DNA from: an uncultured Lachnospiraceae bacterium
GTDB taxonomy: Bacteria > Bacillota > Clostridia > Lachnospirales > Lachnospiraceae
Assembly: GCA_902783395.1 (NCBI GenBank)
Contig: CACZRA010000265.1
Coordinates: 1-5,058, forward strand
Length of the DNA: 5,058 nt
Reading direction: 5' to 3'
Shown here: one piece after another, positions 1-5,058 of the stretch
Numbering within the stretch: the first letter of the stretch is position 1
Layout: the number at the start of each line of letters is the position of its first letter
The notes under the pieces: model-generated
Told to the model about the DNA's origin: nothing
The model's input: the letters and a program-made list of their open reading frames with translations, nothing else
The model's database searches: none
Translations under genes and position numbers: made by a program

Positions 1-561
1 AGGATGCTGCTGCCCAAGGAAAAGGACGAGGAGGGCGAGGAGATAGATCCGAGGACTGAGCTTGTCCAGAGACTCCTTGAATATAAGATATACAAATACG
101 CGTCACTTGAGCTCAAGGATATGAGCCTGGATGCAAGCAGAGCGCTGTACAAGGGAAGCTCGATGCCTTCCGAGGTTTTGAGCTATGAGGAGCCGGTCAA
201 TCTTGAAAAGCTTGTGGGGGACAACACCCTCCAGAAGCTGAATGCCATATTCGATGAGCTGATAAAAAGGCAGGAGGACAAGATCGATCCTGTCAGATCC
301 AAATTCGGGACTATAGAAAAAGAGGAAGTCGACGCTGAGGCAAAGACTGCTTATATCAGGGATTTTGCCAGACAGCGCAAAAGATTTTCATTCAGGGAGC
401 TCCTTACGGAGGCCGGATCCAAGGCTGAGATCATCATTTCCTTCCTGTGTATCCTGGAGATGATGAAAAGCGGAGAGGTCGAAGCAAGACAGGCTGATGT
501 GGGAGATGACATAGAGATAATAGTAAAGGAAATAGCAGAAGATGGAGATCAGGGAACTTAA
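1..561 (+). CDS. scpA: Segregation and condensation protein A, 5'-truncated
   Basis: ScpA is the kleisin subunit of the bacterial SMC-ScpAB condensin, which bridges the SMC ATPase heads and helps compact and segregate the chromosome in the cytoplasm. The reading frame is open from base 1, and the first ATG at position 4 is internal: the RMLLPKEKDEE stretch matches the middle of ScpA, just after the N-terminal SMC-neck-binding helices. About 186 codons are present, so against a usual length near 250 residues roughly 60-75 N-terminal residues lie outside the window. A long acidic, charged middle region follows. From about base 382 the C-terminal winged-helix domain begins (RFSFREL, then AEIIISFLCILEMMKSGEVE), which binds the SMC head. 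It ends in GDQGT and a TAA. The last 20 nt overlap scpB, the usual partner arrangement. Identification is strong; only the true start is missing. Confidence 0.93.
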   Translation, partial: RMLLPKEKDEEGEEIDPRTELVQRLLEYKIYKYASLELKDMSLDASRALYKGSSMPSEVLSYEEPVNLEKLVGDNTLQKLNAIFDELIKRQEDKIDPVRSKFGTIEKEEVDAEAKTAYIRDFARQRKRFSFRELLTEAGSKAEIIISFLCILEMMKSGEVEARQADVGDDIEIIVKEIAEDGDQGT

Positions 562-1117
562 GGCCGTAATAGAAGGGGTCCTTTTTGCGACCGGAGATGC
601 GGTTTCGATAGAAAAGCTTGCGGAGATAACCGATTGCGAAAAGGAAGAAATAATAAACGCATCAGAAGAGCTTGCAAAGGACTACGGTGATCCGGAACGA
701 GGGATAGAGCTTGTCCATGTCGAGGATAAGCTTCAGCTTTGCACCAAGACGGAGCTGTATCCTTATCTGCAGAAGGTCGCAAAGAATAAAAGAGAGTACC
801 AGCTGACGGATGTTCAGCTCGAGACTCTGTCTATAGTTGCCTACAAACAGCCCGTCACAAAGCTTCAGGTGGAAAACATCAGGGGCGTAAATTCCGATCA
901 TGCGGTGAACAGGCTTGTGGAATACGGGCTGATAAAGGAGCTGGGGAGACTTGACGCTCCGGGAAGACCGCTTCTTTTCGGTACTACCGATGATTTCTTA
1001 CGTGCTTTCGGTGTTGATTCTCTTGATGACCTTCCGGAGATAGCTCCGGAGCATGTGGAAGAATTCCGTGAGGAAGCCGAGGAGGAGGTCGAGGAGAAAC
1101 TGAATCTTGGCATCTAG
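542..1117 (+). CDS. scpB: Segregation and condensation protein B
   Basis: ScpB dimerises and binds the ScpA kleisin to complete the SMC-ScpAB condensin. The 191-residue length is normal for the family. Residues 1-80 form the first winged-helix domain (IEGVLFATGDAVSIEKLAE), and residues 85-165 the second. The second carries the family hallmarks YKQPVT (101-106), IRGVNSD (113-119), GRLDAPGRP (134-142), LLFGTT (144-149) and FGVDSLDDLP (156-165). A very acidic Glu-rich tail (about 168-187) follows, as is common in Clostridia. The ATG at 542 is the natural start because it begins exactly with MEIRELKAVIEG, the conserved first helix; AAAGGA at 525-530 is a weak, slightly distant ribosome binding site. 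It overlaps scpA by 20 nt and the sortase gene by 11 nt, which suggests translational coupling throughout. Confidence 0.96.
   Translation: MEIRELKAVIEGVLFATGDAVSIEKLAEITDCEKEEIINASEELAKDYGDPERGIELVHVEDKLQLCTKTELYPYLQKVAKNKREYQLTDVQLETLSIVAYKQPVTKLQVENIRGVNSDHAVNRLVEYGLIKELGRLDAPGRPLLFGTTDDFLRAFGVDSLDDLPEIAPEHVEEFREEAEEEVEEKLNLGI
1091..1096 (+). promoter_or_regulatory. Ribosome binding site for the TTG-started sortase
   Basis: GAGGAG lies 10 nt before the TTG at 1107, within the Glu-rich 3' end of scpB. It is a fair Shine-Dalgarno match, but because GAGGAG also encodes the ScpB glutamates the match may be partly coincidental. It supports the TTG start over the next in-frame ATG at 1179. Confidence 0.4.
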
Positions 1118-2222
1118 ATACAAAGTCGGTGATTATAAGTTCAGCAGTAAAAAGGAATATCAGGCGGCTTTAAATGACATGATGAAGATCTGCGCCCTTA
1201 AGACCGAGGGCGGAGATCTCTATGAGATCTATGATTCTTATCTTGCCCAGATAGCGGAAAAAAGCATAGTATTTGAAAGCTGTGTCGGCAAGGATTTCCT
1301 GAAGCAGATAAACGAAAGACGTGACCTTAAGGAAGCAGATAAGAGCTCCGATGCAGCGCAGAATGTCAGGGCATACTATGTCGTATCAAAGAAAAAGCAA
1401 AGGGTAAAGTGGTTTCTTATGACCACTTTTATTTTATTGTTTGTGATCTGCGCGGTGATCCTCTGCGGCTTTATCATAAGAGAATACCAGAGCAGGGAAA
1501 AGCTTGAGAGAATACGGGGGAGCGTACGGGAAGAAGAGGACGCGATGGTTGTCGTTGATGACGCGTCGGACTCTGATCAGGAGACAGATGCTCTTGCGGA
1601 GGGATCCGGGGAAGAAGAAAGAGAACCTGTAAATAAGGATATACTGCCCCGTTTTGAGGAGCTTCATGAGCAGAATGAAGACTTTGCCGGATGGCTTACG
1701 ATCCCTGACACCAGGATCGATTATCCCGTGATGTACAGGGCAGATGACAACAATTTCTATCTCGGACATGACTTTGACCGGGAGGTTGATGTGAACGGTC
1801 TTCTTGTGCTGGATAAGCGGTGTGATCCTCAGTATTATGAGATGAACTATCTTATTCACGGGCATAATATGAGATCGGGAGCTATGTTCGGGGGCCTTAA
1901 GAATTATGCAAAGGAGTCATATTATAAGAAGCATCCCGAGATCGAGTTTTCCACCCTTTACGAAGAAAGGACGTTTCAGATATTTGCCGTTTTCAGATCT
2001 TCGGTGTATGATGAGACGACAGACGATTTCCGTTTTTATGATTATATCCGGATAGATGATGAAAAGCAGTTTGATGATTATGTCTCCGGTGCCAAGGAGC
2101 AGTCCCTTTATGATACGGGCATTACTCCGGCCTACGGGGATATCCTTATTACACTCTCAACCTGCGATTATTCAAAGGAAAACGGAAGGCTTGTCGTCGT
2201 AGGAAGATGTGAAGATGAGTAG
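1107..2222 (+). CDS. Class B-like sortase with long N-terminal cytoplasmic extension
   Basis: This is a membrane-anchored cysteine transpeptidase that should cleave a C-terminal sorting signal and join the substrate to cell-wall peptide. Of 371 residues, 1-100 are predicted cytoplasmic and end in the basic KKKQRVK. Residues about 102-124 form one membrane helix (FLMTTFILLFVICAVILCGF), giving an N-in, C-out topology. Residues 130-175 are an acidic linker, and the catalytic domain runs from about 178 to 369. It carries the class B signatures GWLTIPDTRIDYPV (195-208), the catalytic His253 in HGHNM, Cys353 in LSTCDY, and Arg361 eight residues after the Cys, the spacing of Clostridioides SrtB. An in-frame TGA at 1101-1103 limits the 5' end: TTG at 1107 is the first usable start, and it retains the YKVGDYKFSSKKEYQAAL segment, which resembles the N-terminus of other Lachnospiraceae sortases as I remember them. 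Starting at Met25 is the alternative. The gene overlaps scpB and the surface protein gene, its probable substrate. At 371 residues it is much longer than typical SrtB (about 225-250). Confidence 0.9.
   Translation: MASRYKVGDYKFSSKKEYQAALNDMMKICALKTEGGDLYEIYDSYLAQIAEKSIVFESCVGKDFLKQINERRDLKEADKSSDAAQNVRAYYVVSKKKQRVKWFLMTTFILLFVICAVILCGFIIREYQSREKLERIRGSVREEEDAMVVVDDASDSDQETDALAEGSGEEEREPVNKDILPRFEELHEQNEDFAGWLTIPDTRIDYPVMYRADDNNFYLGHDFDREVDVNGLLVLDKRCDPQYYEMNYLIHGHNMRSGAMFGGLKNYAKESYYKKHPEIEFSTLYEERTFQIFAVFRSSVYDETTDDFRFYDYIRIDDEKQFDDYVSGAKEQSLYDTGITPAYGDILITLSTCDYSKENGRLVVVGRCEDE
2201..2206 (+). promoter_or_regulatory. Ribosome binding site deciding the surface protein start
   Basis: AGGAAG lies 8 nt before ATG 2215 but only 2 nt before the alternative GTG at 2209. 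The spacing therefore favours the ATG. The site is inside the last codons of the sortase gene, consistent with translational coupling. Confidence 0.45.
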
Positions 2223-2319
2223 AAGGGGAAGAAAAATAAGAAGAAGGAAGAGGATACTCGGGGTGTCGGCTATGATACTGGCACTCCTTATTGCCGTGTA
2301 TCCGACATTTTCTCTGGCA
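2215..2319 (+). other. Signal peptide of the surface protein
   Basis: The first 35 residues have a strongly basic n-region (RRGRKIRRRKR), a hydrophobic core (ILGVSAMILALLIAVYPTF) and a probable signal peptidase I site after SLA, before KTADS. This marks the protein for Sec export. The exact cleavage point is an estimate. Confidence 0.8.
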
Positions 2320-4857
2320 AAGACTGCCGATAGCAGAGAACCTTATAGTGGTGTCGGTGTCTATAAAACCAGTTTTTCTTATAAGGGAGAAGTTTATGCG
2401 ATTGCTGATATAGAAAGCGGAACAATTACATATAATTTGAGTGACTTAGGAAATCCGGAGGGTGTTTTCAGCAGTGTCTTAGATGAAGGAGACAGCGTGA
2501 TATTGGCTTTCAATATTGTTCCGGGTGACAATCCTGATACAGTGATCAATCAATCAAAGCTTTATTTCGGTGAATCAGAATCTGATGGTATTACATATGA
2601 CTTTATTAAAGCAAATCTTCCAAAGCTGAAGTTCTATCACTATGTGAAATACGCAGGCTCAGCTGAAATAAATGAAATAAGCGGAGGAATAAGTTCAGAA
2701 AGCGACAGCTGCTTATACATAACTCCATATAACACTCCTGATAAAGAAGGAGGATACTTATGGGGCGGGGGCGATTATGTTGTAGTCCTTAAGGCAGGCG
2801 AATCTCAGGATCTTAAGATTAACTATATTAATCAGACTAAGGCTCTGACAGGCAGTTCCGTATCCTGGAATGCGTCATCAGACGGCACGACAGGGGATTT
2901 CTATGTAACAAAAGGAGAAACAATTCTTATCCCCGGTACGGATTATGACTGGAGCCCGAGAAGTGTCAGCGAACCCGGATCTTATGATTTCAAGGTGTAC
3001 GGAATGGGAGATTTTGAAGGACAGACAACCGGGGGAAGCTTTACGGTATACCGGGAAGGACCCTCACCCGGATATGATCTTAAGATAGGATATATCAGAC
3101 AACGAAAGCTTATGGAGGGGGAATCTGTCGAATGGATCGCATCATCTGATAAGGAATCCGGTGATTTCTATGTTTCATCCGGAGATACAATACTCCGCCC
3201 CGATAAGGATTATGAATACTGGCCGCGAAGTGTCGAAACCCTGGGTGAGCATGAGTTTAATGTATACGGAATAGGAGATTATTCAGGTAAAAATGTCAGC
3301 GGTAATTTTGTGACATACAGAAACGGCTGGCAGATAAAGTACATAAACCAGGTCAAATACATGTCTTCGAATTCCGTATCCTGGAATGCATGCGCCGATG
3401 GAGAGTCAGGGGATTTTTATGTGACCGACGGGGAAAAATATATCCTGAAGCCGGGGACGGATTACGACTGGAATCCTAAATCCGTTGACGATGAAGGAGA
3501 GTATGAATTCTTCGTCAAAGGTAACGGGGACTATGAAAAGCTCTCTCTTTCCGGAAACTTCAGTGTCATTTCAAAAGGTGAGGAGATCCCCATAGTAAAC
3601 AATATCTATTACGGAGGCGACCGCTGGATATTAAGCGGGAGGATCTTCCCCTGGAGAAAAAAGAATTCGTCCTTATTCCTCGGCTTTATAGACGGACGGA
3701 GGATAAGGGGCAGATACTCGTATCCCATAACCGGCAGGATGATACCCTTCAGGCTTTACATAGCATACGAAGGAGGTATTATCGACAAAGGCAGGAGCCT
3801 CTGCGAGGTAACCATGAGGATACCGCCCGGGATGGATCCAAAGTACGGTACCATAAAGCTCGTTGGCATAACCGATGACGATAAAGAAGTGACGTATGAT
3901 TACGAAATAGTAGAAGAGGAAGGCTATGAGTGTCTTAGATTTAAAGGGGAAATGCCTGCGGATATCGGGATCATCTATATTCCCGGTGACGGCCTTCTAA
4001 GCTCAAAACGCAACTTCGGCGTCATCGATGAAAGAAAGAATAAGAGAGGTACCGCTGTCATATCAGGCAATATCTGTCCTGCCGGAGGAACCAATGTTTT
4101 TCTTCTGGTCGAGGACAGCGATGGAGATGATATAAAGGGAGTGTTCCCGATCTCCGCAAACAGTACGCTTACTTCTTATCAGCTTTCCATCGTGGACCAG
4201 GACGGCAATCTCTACACGGACTATACACTCGCTCAGGTCACATTGCCGCTTCCAGCCGGTGTGGATCCCTCCAAAGGAACTATCGAGGTGGTGGGAGTCG
4301 GAAGTGACGGTCTTCCGGTTGTGTATAATCCGGAGATAGTCAAGATCGGGAATATATATGCGGTCCGTATCGCGGACTATTTCCCCGGGGAAGTCGGGAT
4401 AATCTTTACACCGAAAAAGGGTAAGGGCGGAGGTGGCAGCTCCGGCGGAGATGATGACGATGACGATGACAGCGGCGGAGGCGGAGGAGGCGGCTCCAGC
4501 GGGGGCGGTTCCGGCGGCGGGGGCGGCGGAGGTCAGTTCCCCGTAGTTCCCACCATAGCAAACGGAAGTGGCGCAGGAGCGGCAGGCCCCGGAGGATACG
4601 GTGCAGGCGGCGCGAACGGTACATACGGCTCAAACGGAGGATACGGTTCAGGCGGTATGGGAGGTTACGGGAGTTCCGGTGGCTCCGGCGGTTATTATTC
4701 AAATGCCAATGATATGCCGAAGACCGGTACCGAGGATGTAGTGAGGATACTTCTTGTCGCGATGCTTTTCCTTTTCGGCTGTATCGAGATCATCTCTTCT
4801 GTATCCGTGAAGAGAAAGGTTCTCGTATCCACTGTCGATGATGAAAAAAATATGTAG
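2215..4857 (+). CDS. Secreted, sortase-anchored multidomain repeat surface protein
   Basis: This is a large exported protein (880 residues from ATG 2215) that I do not recognise as a named family. In order, numbered from that ATG: a signal peptide 1-35 with a very basic n-region; an unrecognised domain of about 40-195; three tandem Ig-like repeats of about 80 residues at 200-280, 289-369 and 373-453; two copies of a C-terminal module at about 461-591 and 613-733; a Gly-rich stalk 736-828 with seven consecutive Asp (746-752); then MPKTG (834-838), a hydrophobic segment about 845-864, KRK and a 12-residue tail. This is the layout of a wall-anchored Gram-positive protein. The adjacent overlapping sortase is the likely anchoring enzyme. 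GTG at 2209 is an alternative start adding two residues. No catalytic motif was seen, so an adhesin or structural role is inference only. Bases 2341-2760 are clearly AT-richer than the rest of the gene. Confidence 0.85.
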   Translation: MSRRGRKIRRRKRILGVSAMILALLIAVYPTFSLAKTADSREPYSGVGVYKTSFSYKGEVYAIADIESGTITYNLSDLGNPEGVFSSVLDEGDSVILAFNIVPGDNPDTVINQSKLYFGESESDGITYDFIKANLPKLKFYHYVKYAGSAEINEISGGISSESDSCLYITPYNTPDKEGGYLWGGGDYVVVLKAGESQDLKINYINQTKALTGSSVSWNASSDGTTGDFYVTKGETILIPGTDYDWSPRSVSEPGSYDFKVYGMGDFEGQTTGGSFTVYREGPSPGYDLKIGYIRQRKLMEGESVEWIASSDKESGDFYVSSGDTILRPDKDYEYWPRSVETLGEHEFNVYGIGDYSGKNVSGNFVTYRNGWQIKYINQVKYMSSNSVSWNACADGESGDFYVTDGEKYILKPGTDYDWNPKSVDDEGEYEFFVKGNGDYEKLSLSGNFSVISKGEEIPIVNNIYYGGDRWILSGRIFPWRKKNSSLFLGFIDGRRIRGRYSYPITGRMIPFRLYIAYEGGIIDKGRSLCEVTMRIPPGMDPKYGTIKLVGITDDDKEVTYDYEIVEEEGYECLRFKGEMPADIGIIYIPGDGLLSSKRNFGVIDERKNKRGTAVISGNICPAGGTNVFLLVEDSDGDDIKGVFPISANSTLTSYQLSIVDQDGNLYTDYTLAQVTLPLPAGVDPSKGTIEVVGVGSDGLPVVYNPEIVKIGNIYAVRIADYFPGEVGIIFTPKKGKGGGGSSGGDDDDDDDSGGGGGGGSSGGGSGGGGGGGQFPVVPTIANGSGAGAAGPGGYGAGGANGTYGSNGGYGSGGMGGYGSSGGSGGYYSNANDMPKTGTEDVVRILLVAMLFLFGCIEIISSVSVKRKVLVSTVDDEKNM
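2812..3573 (+). repeat. Three tandem ~80-residue repeats in the surface protein
   Basis: Copies run at about 2812-3054, 3079-3321 and 3331-3573. Each follows the same pattern: Y-I-x-Q-x-K, then SV-x-W, then a D, then GDFYV, a TIL/YIL strand, a DYD/DYE-x-x-W/P block with R/K-SV, then G-x-Y/H-x-F, V-x-G-x-GD-F/Y, and a closing G-x-F strand. The DY...G.Y.F.V.G.GDY.G pattern resembles Ig-like/MBG-type modules of secreted Firmicutes proteins; that assignment is by pattern only. Copies 1 and 3 share an identical 18-nt stretch in the same codons (2856-2873 and 3372-3389), pointing to duplication or gene conversion rather than convergence. Confidence 0.85.
3595..4413 (+). repeat. Duplicated C-terminal module of the surface protein
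   Basis: Two diverged copies, about 3595-3987 and 4051-4413, align along their length. The first has ILSG, CEVTMRIPPGMDPKYGTIKL, VGITDDDKEV and DIGIIYIP; the second has VISG, AQVTLPLPAGVDPSKGTIEV, VGVGSDGLPV and EVGIIFTP. The shared core is VT-x-x-(I/L)P-x-G-(M/V)DP-x-x-GTI. The fold and function are not recognised. A short basic segment (SKRNFGVIDERKNKRG) separates the copies. Confidence 0.8.
4420..4698 (+). repeat. Gly/Ser-rich, poly-Asp low-complexity stalk
   Basis: About 93 residues dominated by Gly, Ser and, in the second half, GGYG-like Tyr-containing units. Seven consecutive Asp codons occupy 4450-4470. The region sits between the folded modules and the sorting signal, where wall-spanning spacers are normally found. 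GGC/GGA-rich codons make it strongly GC-rich. Confidence 0.85.
4714..4854 (+). other. Cell-wall sorting signal (MPKTG-type)
   Basis: MPKTG (4714-4728) is followed by TEDVVR, a hydrophobic stretch (ILLVAMLFLFGCIEII) and the basic KRK at about 4810-4818, the tripartite layout of a sortase substrate. Met replaces the canonical Leu of LPxTG. A 12-residue tail (VLVSTVDDEKNM) extends beyond the basic stop-transfer residues, longer and more acidic than usual. Confidence 0.85.
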
Positions 4858-4876
4858 TGTTTTAAGAAGATGTTTA

Positions 4877-4885
4877 TGCTATAAT
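4877..4885 (+). promoter_or_regulatory. Extended -10 promoter for the carboxyltransferase gene
   Basis: TGCTATAAT is a perfect extended -10 (TGn plus TATAAT) starting 20 nt after the surface protein stop codon. No good -35 is seen: GTGTTT at 4857-4862, with 17-nt spacing, is weak, as is typical of extended -10 promoters. The predicted transcription start is near 4891-4893, giving a 5' leader of about 95 nt. Confidence 0.65.
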
Positions 4886-4890
4886 TGTAA

Positions 4891-4953
4891 TACTGTGAAA
4901 TTTTCCGGTGGAAGTGCCTGGATGATACAGCTCACTGGACCGGATTTTCAGTA
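4891..4953 (+). promoter_or_regulatory. Structured 5' leader, long interrupted stem-loop
   Basis: Nested complementary arms are visible: TACTG/CAGTA (4891-4895 with 4949-4953), AAA/TTT (4898-4900 with 4946-4948), CCGGT/ACCGG (4905-4909 with 4939-4943), AGTG/CACT (4913-4916 with 4933-4936) and CTG/CAG (4918-4920 with 4928-4930), closing a 7-nt loop. The stem begins almost exactly at the predicted transcription start. No T-run follows, so it is not a standard intrinsic terminator. It could be a regulatory leader or a transcript-stabilising 5' hairpin; I could not match it to a known riboswitch class. Confidence 0.5.
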
Positions 4954-4974
4954 TAAATATCATATATCATTTAT

Positions 4975-4980
4975 GGAGGT
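4975..4980 (+). promoter_or_regulatory. Strong ribosome binding site of the carboxyltransferase
   Basis: GGAGGT is a near-perfect Shine-Dalgarno sequence, 6 nt before the ATG at 4987. It fixes the start of the last gene, which begins independently rather than overlapping its upstream neighbour. Confidence 0.85.
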
Positions 4981-4986
4981 TTAAAG

Positions 4987-5058
4987 ATGAGCAATCTCAC
5001 AACAAGCTCAGCGGGCAGAAGGATAGCCTCACTGCTCGATGAAAACAGTTTCGTTGAG
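4987..5058 (+). CDS. Probable carboxyltransferase (acyl-CoA carboxylase family), 3'-truncated
   Basis: Only the first 24 codons are present and the frame runs off the window. The N-terminus has SSAGRRIASLLDENSFVE, which resembles the opening of biotin-dependent carboxyltransferases of Lachnospiraceae (acetyl/propionyl-CoA carboxylase beta or methylmalonyl-CoA decarboxylase alpha type), where a helix of the form RI-x-x-LLD-x-x-SFVE-x-G starts the crotonase-like fold. Such enzymes move a carboxyl group between biotin and an acyl-CoA. The call rests on remembered similarity over a short stretch, so the substrate cannot be given. Its own promoter, a structured leader and a strong ribosome binding site separate it from the scpA-to-surface-protein unit. 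Confidence 0.6.
   Translation, partial: MSNLTTSSAGRRIASLLDENSFVE

Noticed and set aside
1434..1865. Open frame of about 140 codons on the minus strand within the sortase gene.
   Set aside because: The plus-strand frame has clear sortase motifs; the antisense product has no recognisable features.
2431..2436. TATAAT inside the AT-rich part of the surface protein gene as an internal promoter.
   Set aside because: No -35 or extended -10 accompanies it, and AT-rich coding sequence produces such hexamers by chance.
2747..2792. AAGGAGG followed 6 nt later by ATG at 2760, opening a 10-codon ORF in another frame inside the surface protein gene.
   Set aside because: The Shine-Dalgarno-like run is explained by Lys-Glu-Gly-Gly codons, the ORF is only 10 codons, and it overlaps a well-supported coding frame.
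3770..3777. Perfect anti-SD complement AAGGAGGT inside the surface protein gene.
   Set aside because: It encodes Glu-Gly-Gly in frame and has no ATG, GTG or TTG at suitable spacing downstream.
4406..4702. Long Arg-rich open frame on the minus strand opposite the stalk.
   Set aside because: It is the antisense shadow of Gly/Ser codons, with low-complexity Arg/Leu/His content and no ribosome binding site or family resemblance.
4891..4975. The intergenic hairpin as the intrinsic terminator of the upstream unit.
   Set aside because: The stem is interrupted by bulges and is followed by mixed AT sequence rather than a T-run, and it begins at the predicted start of the next transcript.

Overview
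The window reads as chromosomal DNA from a Gram-positive Clostridia, most likely a Lachnospiraceae-type gut anaerobe. This is an inference from the scpA-scpB pair, a class B-type sortase, a cell-wall-anchored substrate and a carboxyltransferase start resembling those of that family. All genes lie on the + strand.

Layout: (1) positions 1-561, the 3' three quarters of scpA; (2) 542-1117, complete scpB; (3) 1107-2222, a membrane-bound class B-like sortase with a probable TTG start; (4) 2215-4857, a large secreted repeat protein ending in an MPKTG sorting signal; (5) 4858-4986, an intergenic leader with an extended -10 promoter, a long imperfect stem-loop and a strong ribosome binding site; (6) 4987-5058, the first 24 codons of a probable biotin-dependent carboxyltransferase.

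The first four genes overlap end to start (20, 11 and 8 nt), so they form one tightly coupled unit. It joins the kleisin and winged-helix subunits of the SMC condensin (chromosome segregation) to a sortase and its apparent dedicated substrate (cell surface display). The sortase should cleave the MPKTG signal of the next-encoded protein and attach it to the cell wall. No intrinsic terminator was found after the surface protein gene, but a new promoter appears to start the carboxyltransferase transcript.

The most unusual items are: the roughly 95-residue cytoplasmic extension of the sortase; the architecture of the surface protein (unrecognised AT-rich N-terminal domain, three tandem repeats, a duplicated C-terminal module, and a Gly-rich stalk with seven consecutive Asp); and the structured leader before the carboxyltransferase. 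No RNA genes, CRISPR arrays, insertion sequences or attachment sites were seen.
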